From Frederiksenia canicola (GTDB lineage: Bacteria; Pseudomonadota; Gammaproteobacteria; Enterobacterales; Pasteurellaceae): 64,000 nucleotides of DNA. The stretch's first letter is position 1. The number at the start of each line of letters is the position of its first letter. The translations under genes and the position numbers were made by a program. Under the pieces are notes generated by a model. It was given only the letters and a program-made list of their open reading frames with translations, ran no database searches and was not told where the DNA came from. The DNA is taken from contig NZ_CP015029.1 of assembly GCF_011455495.1 (NCBI RefSeq), positions 2,072,305-2,136,304 on the forward strand. Direction: 5' to 3'. Shown in pieces: positions 1 through 9,147 of this stretch.

Positions 1-605
1 CCTGCATATTGAGTAAAGTTGGTTTCTTGTACCAACGGGGCGTAAGGCGGGTCGCAATAAACCACATAGTCGTCAGGATTTTCAAACAAATAGCTAAAAA
101 GTTGGTCAAAATCAATACACAAAAAGGTCGCTCGCTGTGCTTTTTCTGCGAAAAAATAGAGCTCTTTTTCTGGGAAATAATGGCTGTGATAATCACCAAA
201 AGGGACGTTAAATTGCTGTTTTTTGTTATAGCGGCATAGCCCATTAAATCCAAAGCGATTTAGATAAAGAAACAGTACCGCCCGCTCTTGCAAATCTTGG
301 CTTGAATTGAACCGCTTGCGTTGTTCGTAATAAAACTGCGGCGTGTTCGCTTGTGGGTGAGAAAAAAGCTGACGAGCGGCTTGGATATAGCACTCTACGT
401 CTCGCTGAACAGTTTTATAGAGATTAATCAGATCAGGATTGATATCCGCTAATAAATAACGTTCAAAATCTGTATTCAGAAACACAGAGCCTGCTCCCAC
501 AAAAGGCTCTACTAAGCACGCCTTTTTCGGTAAATGGCGAGAAATTTCATCGACTAAGCGGTACTTTCCGCCTGCCCATTTCAAAAAGGCACGCTGTTTG
601 CTCAT
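1..605 (-). CDS. dam: DNA adenine methylase Dam (partial, C-terminus beyond window)
   Basis: The reading frame runs leftwards from ATG at 605 and is still open at base 1, so about 201 residues are visible. Dam transfers a methyl group from S-adenosylmethionine to the adenine of GATC, which directs mismatch repair and replication timing. Visible motifs are FLKWAGGK near residue 7, the SAM-binding EPFVGAG near residue 33, and the catalytic DPPY at about residues 185-188, very close to its position in the E. coli enzyme. The start lies 5 bases after the aroB stop, so dam is the third gene of an aroK-aroB-dam operon. The identification is secure; only the final part (about a quarter of the usual length) is missing. 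Confidence 0.95.
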   Translation of the reverse strand, partial: MSKQRAFLKWAGGKYRLVDEISRHLPKKACLVEPFVGAGSVFLNTDFERYLLADINPDLINLYKTVQRDVECYIQAARQLFSHPQANTPQFYYEQRKRFNSSQDLQERAVLFLYLNRFGFNGLCRYNKKQQFNVPFGDYHSHYFPEKELYFFAEKAQRATFLCIDFDQLFSYLFENPDDYVVYCDPPYAPLVQETNFTQYA

Positions 606-610
606 GGGAG

Positions 611-1699
611 TTAGTGTTGGGTAAAACGAGTAATCGCCGCAATCACCTGATCCTCACGGGCTTTTGCAGTAACGTAGGCTTGTCCAAGGCGGTTGAGTAA
701 AATCAAGCGAAGCTGACCGCTTAATACTTTTTTATCTCGCCACATATAAGGCAGATATTCCGCTGCTTGCATTCCGTCTGGAGAAATGGTTGGTAAATTC
801 GCTCTGGCAATCAGTTTTTCAAGGCGAGCGACATCTTGTTCGCTGAGATCGCCCAACAGTTGCGAAAGTGCTGCAGCTTCGAGCATTCCGACTGCGATTG
901 CTTCGCCGTGTAGCCAATTACCATAACCGAGATGAGCTTCGATGGCGTGCCCGAAGGTATGCCCGAAGTTGAGTAAAGCACGATCGCCTTTTTCCGTTTC
1001 ATCACGGGCTACAACATCCGCTTTGAGCTGACAGCAACGTTGAATACAATGCATTAACGCGGTTTGTTCAAGTGCAACTAACGCATCCATATGCTGCTCA
1101 AGCCATTCGAAAAACGGCAGATCAAAAATCGCCCCGTATTTGATTACTTCCGCTAAACCCGCACTCACTTCACGTTTTGGTAAAGTTGAAAGGGTATTGG
1201 TGTCGATAATCACCGATACCGGCTGATAAAACGCCCCGATCATATTTTTGCCAAGGGGATGATTCACCGCAGTCTTGCCACCAACAGAAGAATCGACTTG
1301 TGCGAGCAATGTGGTTGGGATTTGGATAAAACGAATGCCACGTTGATAAGCGGCGGCAGCAAAACCTGCTACATCACCAATCACACCACCGCCTAATGCA
1401 ATCAACGTACTATCACGATTATGATTTTTTTCGAGCAATGCGGTAAAAATCAGGTTAAGTGAATCCAACGTTTTATGTTTTTCACCATCAGGAATAAGTA
1501 CGCTGTCCACCGAACAACCGAGACTTTTCAAACTTTGCTCAACGGTTGCAAGATAGTGTTCAGCAACGGTGGGATTAGAAGCAATCATCACTTTATCGCC
1601 CGCCACAAGCGGTCGGAAACTCTCAGGATTTTGCAATAACCCTGCCCCGATGGAAATTGGGTAGCGACGTTCATTTAATTCCACATTGACTTGCACCAT
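611..1699 (-). CDS. aroB: 3-dehydroquinate synthase
   Basis: The 362-residue protein has normal length for AroB, which converts DAHP to 3-dehydroquinate, the second step of the shikimate pathway, using NAD+ and a divalent metal. The glycine-rich NAD-binding stretch [10 protein letters not shown] is near residue 105. The metal-ligand regions are present: a Glu in EVIKYGAI, a His in [10 protein letters not shown] and a His in [10 protein letters not shown]. It lies 15 bases downstream of aroK and 5 bases upstream of dam on the same strand, the classic gammaproteobacterial aroKB-dam order, which suggests a single transcript. Confidence 0.97.
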   Translation of the reverse strand: MVQVNVELNERRYPISIGAGLLQNPESFRPLVAGDKVMIASNPTVAEHYLATVEQSLKSLGCSVDSVLIPDGEKHKTLDSLNLIFTALLEKNHNRDSTLIALGGGVIGDVAGFAAAAYQRGIRFIQIPTTLLAQVDSSVGGKTAVNHPLGKNMIGAFYQPVSVIIDTNTLSTLPKREVSAGLAEVIKYGAIFDLPFFEWLEQHMDALVALEQTALMHCIQRCCQLKADVVARDETEKGDRALLNFGHTFGHAIEAHLGYGNWLHGEAIAVGMLEAAALSQLLGDLSEQDVARLEKLIARANLPTISPDGMQAAEYLPYMWRDKKVLSGQLRLILLNRLGQAYVTAKAREDQVIAAITRFTQH

Positions 1700-1714
1700 C
1701 TTGCGACTCCTTGA

Positions 1715-2236
1715 TTATTGAAGGTTATCCATCATTTCGATGATCTGAGTCGCCACCACTTTGGCGGTTTGATCATTAGTTTGAATGGTAATATCTGCAA
1801 TTTCTTCGTAAAGGGGGTTACGCACTTTGGCCAGCTCTACTAATACCTGATAAGGATCTTCTGTCTGTAACAGAGGACGCCTCTTATCACGTTGAGTACG
1901 TTCAAATTGCTTATCTACCGATGTTTCCAAATAAACTACGATCCCACGAGCCGATAATGCATTGCGGCTATCTTTAGAGACCACCGTACCGCCACCGGTT
2001 GACAGCACTAATCCTTGAGATTGCGTTAGTTCATTGATAATTTTTTCTTCACGCTTACGGAAGCCACTTTCACCTTCAAGATCAAAGATCCAATCTATAT
2101 CTGCTCCAGCTCGTTCTTCAATCACTGCATCCGAGTCTAAAAAATCCATATTTAACATTTGTGCTAATTGGCGACCAATAGTGCTTTTACCCGCCCCCAT
2201 TGGTCCAATTAAGAAAATATTACGTTTTTCTGCCAT
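1715..2236 (-). CDS. aroK: shikimate kinase I
   Basis: AroK phosphorylates shikimate at the 3-hydroxyl using ATP. The 173-residue protein has the typical size. The Walker A loop GPMGAGKST is near residue 11, the shikimate-binding DSDAVIE near residue 35, GGGTV near residue 80, and the LID region with RDKRRPLL near residue 117. It is the first gene of aroK-aroB-dam. The preceding gene mrcA runs in the same direction but is separated by a USS hairpin, so aroK probably has its own promoter. Confidence 0.97.
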   Translation of the reverse strand: MAEKRNIFLIGPMGAGKSTIGRQLAQMLNMDFLDSDAVIEERAGADIDWIFDLEGESGFRKREEKIINELTQSQGLVLSTGGGTVVSKDSRNALSARGIVVYLETSVDKQFERTQRDKRRPLLQTEDPYQVLVELAKVRNPLYEEIADITIQTNDQTAKVVATQIIEMMDNLQ

Positions 2237-2295
2237 TGTATTGTTTGTCTATAAAATGAAATGTAACGATTTGATTTGTGGAAAAGTTTGGAAAA

Positions 2296-2328
2296 AACAG
2301 ACCGCTTGCAAAATACAAGCGGTCTGTT
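2296..2328. terminator. inverted USS pair acting as terminator after mrcA
   Basis: Two oppositely oriented uptake-signal cores form a 13-bp perfect inverted repeat (2296-2308 and 2316-2328) with a 7-base loop. It lies downstream of mrcA (minus strand) and before aroK. On the minus strand the hairpin is followed by a T-rich stretch (TTTTTTCCAAAC). USS pairs of this kind commonly double as intrinsic terminators in Pasteurellaceae. Confidence 0.75.
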
Positions 2329-2462
2329 ATGCGTTAAAATTTACAAAAAAGTGCTGACACTTAGATATGAATAAACCACAAATCGCCCAAAAATAAAGAT
2401 GAGCGATATTATCTCAATAAATCGCCCTTCTTTTCAACCTAAAACCTATAATTCTTCTGCTT

Positions 2463-5039
2463 TTAGAACAATTCTTTGCCTTCGTTTTGTAACACGCCAG
2501 GTGGTGGTAAACCTAAACGCTGTTTTAACGCGTCATGTGGCTCAGTATAGGCTTTTTCTACGATATATTTTTTCGTTGGCTCGGTTCCCTTAATAAAGTA
2601 CTCGGTCATACTTTCTCCAAGAAAACCGCTTGTTGCATCAATTTTCGCCTCAACAATATTAGGCGGACGATGTTCTTTTGCCTCTTCCTTATCTTTTAGA
2701 GCAACTTTCATATAGCTGATCCAGGCTGGCAATGCTGTTTGTGCTCCCGCTTCACCTTTACCTAGTTCACGTTTATTATCGTCAAATCCCACATAAACCG
2801 TGGTGACAATATTTGAACCAAAACCAGCATACCAGGTAACTTTCGCATTATTGGTTGTCCCTGTTTTACCACCGATATCTTTACGTTTGATTTCATTCGC
2901 AACTCTCGCACTGGTTCCACGCCAGCTCTGTCCTGGTTCACCAAAAATCGCCGAGTTTAATGCACTTCGCATTAAGAATGCGAGCTCACCACTAATGACT
3001 CTTGGTGCGTAACGTGATTCTTTCGAATTATGCACAGAATCTGCCATTAAACTCGGTGCATTCTCTCTTTTGACCGTTGCAATATCCAACTCTGGAATTA
3101 AATCACTTCCTTCCTCTTCAGTTGTCTCCGCCGGTGTTGCTGTATCTAGTTTAATAAAATCAAAATATTTTGGTTCTGGGTAAATAACGGCAATTTCATC
3201 ACAAGTTAAGCAAGCCATAGGTGGATTTGCCTTGAATAACTCATTGCCATTACTATCAAGAATACGCTCAATAATATAAGGTTCAACCAAATAACCACCA
3301 TTATCAAAAACCGCATATCCACGAGCCATTTCTAATGGCGTAAAGGATGCCGCACCTAATGCAAGCGCTTCCGTGGCTTGATATTGATCACGATTGAATC
3401 CAAAACGTTGTAAATAGTCAGCAATATAATCAACACCAGCCATTTGTACCGTTCTCACCATCATCACGTTTTTGGATTTACCCAAACCGACACGTAAACG
3501 TAATGGACCTTCATATACATTCGGTGAGTTTTTTGGTGTCCAAGGCTTTTGTCCACGTTTTTTAATGGTGATTTTCTCATCGCTAATTGTTGTGGATAAA
3601 CTTAATCCTTTATTCAAGGCTGCGGCATAAATAAACGGTTTTACCGATGAACCAACTTGAACTAATGATTGTGTTGCACGGTTAAAACGGCTTTGTTCAA
3701 AGCTGAAGCCACCAACAACGGCTTCAATCGCACCATTGTCACTATTCAATGACACCAGTGCTGAGTTTACATCTGGAATTTGTCCGAGTTCCCAGTTGCC
3801 TTTCGCATCTTGGCGAACCCAAATTTGTTCCCCAACATTGATAACATCTTTAACCGATGTCGGGGTTTTCCCCTGAGCAGAATCATTAATAAATTTCCGA
3901 GCCCATTTCATGGTCGCCAATTTTAGTTCAGCACGATCACCGTTTGGCAACATAATATCCGCTTTATCTTTTGCGATCTTCAATACTGCCGCACCAATAA
4001 ATGGTTCTGAGTTCGGTAACTTACTTAGATGTTCAATGATTTTTTCTTCATCCCAAGCCGTTTCATTTGCTTGCCATAATTTCTCAGCGCCACGCCAGCC
4101 GTGACGACGGTCGTAATTGATCAAATTATTACGCAACGCATCTTGCGCTTCTTTTTGATCATGAGAAAGCACTGTGGCATACACTTGAAAACCTTTAGTA
4201 TAAGCAGTTTCTTCGCCATAGCGTTTTACCATTTCTTGACGAATCATTTCGGTAACGTAATCCGCTCTAAACTCTAACGCAGCACCATGAAATTTCGCTT
4301 TAACTGGCTCAGCTTTGGCTTGTTCATATTGATCTTTAGTGATTTTATTCACTTCCAACATACGACCAAGCACGACATTACGTCGATTTTCTGCTCGTTT
4401 AACAGAAAATAGCGGATTCATCGTTGAAGGGGCTTTTGGTAGCCCTGCAATAATTGCCATTTCACTAAGCGTCAATTCATCCAATTTTTTACCAAAATAG
4501 GTTTTTGCTGCGGCTGCTACGCCGTAAGAACGATAACCAAGGTAAATCTTATTTAAATACAGCTCTAAAATTTCATTTTTAGAAAGATTATTTTCGATTT
4601 CCAACGCTAAAATAACTTCTTTTAGCTTACGTTCCATTGTTCGCTCTGGAGATAAGAAAAAGTTACGAGCCAACTGCTGAGTAATGGTACTCGCACCTTG
4701 TTTATCCCCTTGAGCTGAACGCCACACCGCACGCATAATCCCTTTTGGATCGATCCCTTTATGGTCATAGAAGCGAGCATCTTCTGTTGCGATCACCGCA
4801 TCAATTAATGTTTGTGGTACATCGGCTAACTTCACAGGAATACGCCGCTCTTCTCCAACTTCGCCAATTAACTTGCCATCAGCAGTAAAAATCTGCATTG
4901 GCTTTTGTAGTTCAACGGTTTTTAAGGACTCAACATTTGGCAAATCTTGCTTTAAGTGAAAATAAAGCACTCCGACAGCAACGCTAGCCACAATGATGAG
5001 TGTAAGTAAAGCACTTAATATAATTTTTACGATCTTCAT
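2463..5039 (-). CDS. mrcA: penicillin-binding protein 1A (bifunctional transglycosylase/transpeptidase)
   Basis: This class A PBP of 858 residues polymerises glycan strands and cross-links peptides in the periplasm. A membrane anchor spans about residues 5-28. In the glycosyltransferase domain the catalytic Glu86 lies in EDARFYDH, followed by GASTITQQLARN near 115. In the transpeptidase domain the nucleophile is Ser464 (SSVK), with S522-K-N and K725-T-G-T completing the active site. The long insert near 600-680 is usual in PBP1A. It is divergent from comA, the same arrangement as ponA-com in Haemophilus. The 142-bp gap between them must hold both promoters. Confidence 0.97.
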   Translation of the reverse strand: MKIVKIILSALLTLIIVASVAVGVLYFHLKQDLPNVESLKTVELQKPMQIFTADGKLIGEVGEERRIPVKLADVPQTLIDAVIATEDARFYDHKGIDPKGIMRAVWRSAQGDKQGASTITQQLARNFFLSPERTMERKLKEVILALEIENNLSKNEILELYLNKIYLGYRSYGVAAAAKTYFGKKLDELTLSEMAIIAGLPKAPSTMNPLFSVKRAENRRNVVLGRMLEVNKITKDQYEQAKAEPVKAKFHGAALEFRADYVTEMIRQEMVKRYGEETAYTKGFQVYATVLSHDQKEAQDALRNNLINYDRRHGWRGAEKLWQANETAWDEEKIIEHLSKLPNSEPFIGAAVLKIAKDKADIMLPNGDRAELKLATMKWARKFINDSAQGKTPTSVKDVINVGEQIWVRQDAKGNWELGQIPDVNSALVSLNSDNGAIEAVVGGFSFEQSRFNRATQSLVQVGSSVKPFIYAAALNKGLSLSTTISDEKITIKKRGQKPWTPKNSPNVYEGPLRLRVGLGKSKNVMMVRTVQMAGVDYIADYLQRFGFNRDQYQATEALALGAASFTPLEMARGYAVFDNGGYLVEPYIIERILDSNGNELFKANPPMACLTCDEIAVIYPEPKYFDFIKLDTATPAETTEEEGSDLIPELDIATVKRENAPSLMADSVHNSKESRYAPRVISGELAFLMRSALNSAIFGEPGQSWRGTSARVANEIKRKDIGGKTGTTNNAKVTWYAGFGSNIVTTVYVGFDDNKRELGKGEAGAQTALPAWISYMKVALKDKEEAKEHRPPNIVEAKIDATSGFLGESMTEYFIKGTEPTKKYIVEKAYTEPHDALKQRLGLPPPGVLQNEGKELF

Positions 5040-5105
5040 CGAAAAATTCTCTTTTAGTAAATGACGGAATCTGAATTTACGACCAATATAGCCCTAATTC
5101 ACACA

Positions 5106-5149
5106 TAAACGGCTTAATTATAAGCGAAAAATGCTGAAAAAGCCGTTTA
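5106..5149. promoter_or_regulatory. inverted repeat in the mrcA-comA divergent promoter region, possible competence (CRP-S) operator
   Basis: A 10-bp perfect inverted repeat (TAAACGGCTT at 5106-5115, AAGCCGTTTA at 5140-5149) brackets an AT-rich core containing AAGCGAAAAATGCT (about 5122-5135). Competence genes in Pasteurellaceae are turned on by CRP with Sxy at CRP-S sites (TGCGA-N6-TCGCA). The core here matches only partly (GCGA half-site), so CRP-S identity is weak. The inverted repeat itself is directly visible and could be an operator or an RNA hairpin. Confidence 0.3.
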
Positions 5150-5181
5150 AATTTCATCACAACCTTTAGCATTCACAAGAA

Positions 5182-5919
5182 ATGAAGTTATTTCAAACAA
5201 TTAGCAAAAACAAACGCTTAAAAAACAAGCAAATTGGTATCAGCGAAAACCGCCAATATCGCTGTTTAGTTGGACAATTTGAGCAAATACCACGAGTGAT
5301 TTGGCAAGACATTCAAGATCCATTTGAAATTGGACTTCAACAAATGCTTACAAGAAGGGAATGCTTTTCAAGCTCGGGGGCTGAAGAAGTGAGCAAATTG
5401 ACTCAGCCGTTTATAGATAATACCAAACCAAAATTTACTCTTATTCGAGCTGTATCTCATCACTATATTTGGCGAAAGCGAGTACTTCTGCCACTTGTTG
5501 ATAGCGAACAACTTATTTATAAACAGGCTATTCAAATTTTAGAACAAGAATTGCCATTGCCAATCGAACAGGTTTATTTTGATTTTAAAATTAAACAACA
5601 AATAGAAAAACAACTCACACAAATAACACTTTTTGCACTCAGAAAAGCATTTGCAGATCCATTATTAAGTGAATATCCAACGATATTAGATAATGAAACA
5701 CATTGCTATTGGCGCGGCTTTCATTATTTATTCCCGAAATTAGAAAATCATTTTTTAAAAATAGGCTCGCTTAATTTTCAATTTAATTCAAATGGATTAA
5801 CTCTTTCTGAAGAAGACAATGGTATTGATATTACTACACTCGATTTTCCTGAAAAAATATTATCTCCCCATCTCTATTTATCTGCATTAGGAGCCAGTTT
5901 ATGGAATGGTACGGCATAG
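5182..5919 (+). CDS. comA: competence protein ComA (PilM-like)
   Basis: This 245-residue protein is the first gene of the five-gene competence operon. By operon position and size it corresponds to Haemophilus ComA, the counterpart of PilM/HofM, the cytoplasmic actin-like component of the type IV pilus inner-membrane platform needed for DNA uptake. I see no signal peptide or membrane segment, as expected. Sequence conservation in this family is low, so the call rests mainly on context: it is divergent from mrcA and followed by comBCDE. The end overlaps comB by 19 bases. The ribosome-binding site is poor (CACAAGAA before ATG), which fits tight regulation of the operon. Confidence 0.85.
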   Translation: MKLFQTISKNKRLKNKQIGISENRQYRCLVGQFEQIPRVIWQDIQDPFEIGLQQMLTRRECFSSSGAEEVSKLTQPFIDNTKPKFTLIRAVSHHYIWRKRVLLPLVDSEQLIYKQAIQILEQELPLPIEQVYFDFKIKQQIEKQLTQITLFALRKAFADPLLSEYPTILDNETHCYWRGFHYLFPKLENHFLKIGSLNFQFNSNGLTLSEEDNGIDITTLDFPEKILSPHLYLSALGASLWNGTA

Positions 5920-6428
5920 ATTTATCTAATAACCGCCAACAAATATGGTTAAACCAGACGGTTAAAAACGCAATAGTGATTGCAATAACTGCCCTCATTA
6001 CCATCACAATGTCAATATGGATTTGGCTTGCAAGCAGTCAGTTACACACAGAATTTTACCAAACGAAAGACTTTATCAACAAATTACACCAACAGATAGC
6101 CGATTTTGAACAACAAATTCATCAAATCAAACAATCTCAACGAAACCACAAGAAACCAATTTATCTAAAAGAGAAAACGGTTGAGCAATTCATGGTATAT
6201 ATTCAGAGAATACCAATCCAAGGTATTATTGAGATCGCCTATCTTTATATAGATGAAATTCCGAAACTAAAACTCGTCGGAAAAATAAAAGAACAAACTG
6301 AATTAGAGAAGATAACTAGGCAGCTTACTCAATTAAACTATTCGTATCAGGTTGATAACTTCCAAATAAATGAACAGCGTGAATATGAGTTCATTTTAGT
6401 CATCGCATTAGAAGAAGAAAAAAAATGA
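5901..6428 (+). CDS. comB: competence protein ComB (PilN-like)
   Basis: The 175-residue protein has one membrane segment at about residues 25-45 followed by a Gln-rich coiled-coil region (about 50-80) and a small periplasmic domain. This is the architecture of PilN/HofN, which links the cytoplasmic PilM to the periplasmic alignment complex of type IV pili. It overlaps comA by 19 bases and comC by 4, implying translational coupling. The gene is notably AT-rich compared with the genes outside the operon. Confidence 0.82.
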   Translation: MEWYGIDLSNNRQQIWLNQTVKNAIVIAITALITITMSIWIWLASSQLHTEFYQTKDFINKLHQQIADFEQQIHQIKQSQRNHKKPIYLKEKTVEQFMVYIQRIPIQGIIEIAYLYIDEIPKLKLVGKIKEQTELEKITRQLTQLNYSYQVDNFQINEQREYEFILVIALEEEKK

Positions 6429-6943
6429 AAAATTGGATATTAGATAGCTATATCAAGCCCAACAAGATAAGTTATAACATTTTCTATGCAATAAATCACC
6501 ATCTATGGATTATCCTATTTGGATTATTTACTACTATAATTTTTTATCCGACATATTACTATTTAAATCTCTCTTTTTCAAATAAAGAACAGGAACAAAC
6601 ACAAATTGAATTAGAACAAAAAATGAAACAGAGTGCCAAATTATTAGCAAACTTAAGACAGAATCAAGAGACACAAAATAAATCTCAAACATCATTTAGT
6701 CAAATGAATCAACAGATCCAAAATCTTGTTTCTCACCATCAATTAAAAGTAGAAAATCTCCAGTGGCAATTCGATCAAGATAGCCAATTATATTTAACAA
6801 TACATCATCAAAGCAACACACTATTCTCTTTAATTAATAAATTAAACAAAATAGAAGGATTATACATAAAGCAGATTACACTCACAAAACTTAACCAACA
6901 ACAATTAGTTGAGTTAAATGGCATATTTTTACTGGTTAAATAA
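6425..6943 (+). CDS. comC: competence protein ComC (PilO-like)
   Basis: The 172-residue protein has a single membrane segment at about residues 28-50, then a coiled coil rich in Gln and Lys (about 55-95) and a C-terminal ferredoxin-like-sized domain, the layout of PilO/HofO. PilO pairs with PilN in the inner-membrane alignment complex of type IV pili. The start overlaps the comB stop (ATGA-type overlap), so the two are probably translated together. The identification relies on position and architecture rather than on sharp motifs. Confidence 0.82.
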   Translation: MKNWILDSYIKPNKISYNIFYAINHHLWIILFGLFTTIIFYPTYYYLNLSFSNKEQEQTQIELEQKMKQSAKLLANLRQNQETQNKSQTSFSQMNQQIQNLVSHHQLKVENLQWQFDQDSQLYLTIHHQSNTLFSLINKLNKIEGLYIKQITLTKLNQQQLVELNGIFLLVK

Positions 6944-6954
6944 AAGGAAAAAGA

Positions 6955-7341
6955 ATGAAAAAATATTTATTTATTCTATTGCTGTATACAAATTGCTTGG
7001 CGGATCCATTTTATGCGGATAATACATCACTTAAAGAACAGAGCTCATTTGCAAAAAACTCTCTGGAACTACCCGCTTGTAAGCCGCCTAATGATCTTCA
7101 GTTAATCTATTTCCCTATAAAATTTGAAGATCTAAAACTTGTTGGCATAGTGAAGAAAAATCAAACATATACTGCCCTTTTTAGTGATAAAGAGAACAAT
7201 CTAATTGATATTAAACAAAATAGCTTATTAGTGGAATCACAAATTCAAATTGAAAAAATTGACATGAAAAGTATTCAAGTCATTGATTGGCTAAACAGTG
7301 AAACTTGCTCCAAACCTAAAAAAATTCAACAAAAACTCTAG
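6955..7341 (+). CDS. comD: competence protein ComD (PilP-like)
   Basis: This 128-residue protein begins with a short hydrophobic export signal (about residues 1-16, ending near LADPF). It has a later beta-rich segment (about residues 45-105, including LKLVGIVKKN) typical of PilP/HofP, the periplasmic protein joining the inner-membrane PilNO complex to the secretin. The motif DLKLVGIV is characteristic of PilP, where the domain recognises the secretin. It starts 11 bases after comC and ends 8 bases before comE, so it belongs to the operon. I see no lipobox Cys at the cleavage site, although PilP in other bacteria is often a lipoprotein. Confidence 0.82.
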   Translation: MKKYLFILLLYTNCLADPFYADNTSLKEQSSFAKNSLELPACKPPNDLQLIYFPIKFEDLKLVGIVKKNQTYTALFSDKENNLIDIKQNSLLVESQIQIEKIDMKSIQVIDWLNSETCSKPKKIQQKL

Positions 7342-7349
7342 GAAAAATT

Positions 7350-8627
7350 ATGCGTTATCTACTTTTAAGTCTTCTTTTTATCAATCAATCTGTTTTTGCT
7401 AATACCTTATCTATTTCATTAAAAGAGGCACCGACAAAATCAATTTTAGCTTATTTAGCTGAAGAAAATAATAAAAATATTGTATTAGTGGAAGATATTC
7501 AAAACCGTTCAACACTAAGAATAGAAAGTCGCTCCTTTGATGAAATCATCAAAAGCATTGCAGAAATCAATCAGCTTTCTGTTAAAATAGAAAATAATAT
7601 CTATTACATTCATAAGAAAGAACAAAATAAAGGAGAAGAAGTTAATAAAAACCCAACGCTCCTTACTCAAAATATAAAGCTGCATTATGCTAAAGCCTCC
7701 GAAATCATTGACTCCATTACAAAAGGAAATGGAAATTTATTATCTGAAAATGGATATTTACATTTTGATGAGCGTAGCAATAGCATTATTATTAAAGACA
7801 CGGCTTCCTCGATAAAAAATATTACGACGCTAATCAAACATCTGGATCTGCCAACAGAACAAATTGCGATTGAAGCTCGAATCGTCACGATTGGCAGTGA
7901 GAATCTCAAAGAACTTGGGGTTCGTTGGGGGATGTTTAATCGAAATGAACATAGCCATCGTTTTGCGGGGCGTTTAGAAGGAAATGGCTTTGAGACCAAC
8001 AACTTGAATGTTAATTTCCCTGTATTAAATAATTCTGCATCTGCCGTATTACAAATTGCGAGTATTAATGGGCGTGTTTTAGATTTAGAACTGAGTGCTT
8101 TAGAGCAGGAAAATAATGTGGAAATCATCGCCAGCCCACGATTACTCACAACAAATAAAAAAAGTGCAAGTATTCAGCAAGGCACAGAAATTCCTTACAC
8201 CATTTACAATAAGAAATCTGAGACATTTGATTTTGAGTTTAAAGATGCTGTACTTGGATTAGATGTTACCCCCCAAATCTCTGCCGATAATCAAATTTTG
8301 CTTGACTTAATCGTCACTCAAAACTCGCCGAATGGACAAAATGGCGTGAGCGGTTTAACTACCATTGACAAACAAGAGCTACGCACACAAGTCTTTGCTA
8401 AACATGGTGAAACCATTGTCCTTGGCGGCGTTTTTCAGCACTTAAAATCAAAAGGTGAAGATAAAGTGCCTATTTTAGGCAGCATTCCTGTCGTGAAGCA
8501 GCTATTTAGTCAAAGCAGAAATAAAATCTCAAAACGAGAGCTCGTCATTTTTGTCACGCCTTATATTGTGAAGTCATCACCGATGTCAACCACACAAGAG
8601 AAAGTGAGAAAATCCAAACAAAACTAA
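7350..8627 (+). CDS. comE: competence secretin ComE (PilQ-like)
   Basis: The 425-residue protein is the outer-membrane secretin through which the pilus and incoming DNA pass. It has a signal peptide (about 1-17), an N0-type domain with LAEENNKNIVLVEDI (about 32-46), an N1 domain (about 95-165), and the C-terminal secretin core with EIIASPRLLTTNK and the conserved VPILGSIPVVKQLF near residue 375. Loss of this gene in Haemophilus abolishes transformation. It ends the operon, and a 10-bp inverted repeat follows. Confidence 0.92.
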   Translation: MRYLLLSLLFINQSVFANTLSISLKEAPTKSILAYLAEENNKNIVLVEDIQNRSTLRIESRSFDEIIKSIAEINQLSVKIENNIYYIHKKEQNKGEEVNKNPTLLTQNIKLHYAKASEIIDSITKGNGNLLSENGYLHFDERSNSIIIKDTASSIKNITTLIKHLDLPTEQIAIEARIVTIGSENLKELGVRWGMFNRNEHSHRFAGRLEGNGFETNNLNVNFPVLNNSASAVLQIASINGRVLDLELSALEQENNVEIIASPRLLTTNKKSASIQQGTEIPYTIYNKKSETFDFEFKDAVLGLDVTPQISADNQILLDLIVTQNSPNGQNGVSGLTTIDKQELRTQVFAKHGETIVLGGVFQHLKSKGEDKVPILGSIPVVKQLFSQSRNKISKRELVIFVTPYIVKSSPMSTTQEKVRKSKQN

Positions 8628-8638
8628 CCAAACTATGC

Positions 8639-8679
8639 TAAAATTCGCCACTATTTTCCGCTTAAATAAGCGAATTTTA
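8639..8679 (+). terminator. inverted repeat after comE
   Basis: TAAAATTCGC (8639-8648) and GCGAATTTTA (8670-8679) form a perfect 10-bp inverted repeat. A smaller stem, TTCCGCTTA/TAAGCGAA, lies inside it next to TTTTAT. It separates comE from nusB, which starts 17 bases later. It may weakly terminate the com transcript or be part of the nusB promoter region. It is low in GC, so I rate it as a probable rather than certain terminator. Confidence 0.4.
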
Positions 8680-8695
8680 TGATATTTGAGGTGTT

Positions 8696-9139
8696 ATGAA
8701 AATTTCTCCCCGCCGCCGTGCACGCGAGTGTGCTGCACAAGCACTTTACTCTTGGCAATTATCACAAAATCCAGTTGAACAAATTGAACTGGCTTTTGTG
8801 ACTGAACTCGCCTTTATTGCAGATGACGAATCACAATTGGAAGATGATAAAGTCGATATGCCTTACTTCCGTAAACTATTACGTGGCACAGTTGAACATA
8901 TTGATACGATTGACGGTTCACTTCGTCCCTATTTAGACCGAGCGGAAGATGAGGTTGATCCTATTGAGCGAGCCATCTTACGTTTAGCTGCTTATGAACT
9001 CCAATTTGAACTAGATGTGCCTTATAAAGTGGTCATCAATGAAGGTATTGAGGTCGCTAAAGTATTAGGCTCAGATGATAGCCATAAATACATCAACGGT
9101 ATTTTAGATAAGTTAGCACCTGCTCTCGGACGCAAATAG
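8696..9139 (+). CDS. nusB: transcription antitermination protein NusB
   Basis: NusB (147 residues, standard length) binds boxA RNA with S10/NusE and supports antitermination on rRNA operons. The Arg-rich N-terminus ([18 protein letters not shown]) and the C-terminal [12 protein letters not shown] and [13 protein letters not shown] motifs are diagnostic. It precedes thiL by 8 bases, and the nusB-thiL-pgpA order is a common gammaproteobacterial operon. Confidence 0.97.
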   Translation: MKISPRRRARECAAQALYSWQLSQNPVEQIELAFVTELAFIADDESQLEDDKVDMPYFRKLLRGTVEHIDTIDGSLRPYLDRAEDEVDPIERAILRLAAYELQFELDVPYKVVINEGIEVAKVLGSDDSHKYINGILDKLAPALGRK

Positions 9140-9147
9140 GGTTAGCC

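Noticed and set aside
9..239. Open frame of 76 codons on the plus strand at the left edge
   Set aside because: It lies opposite dam, whose frame on the minus strand carries clear methyltransferase motifs.
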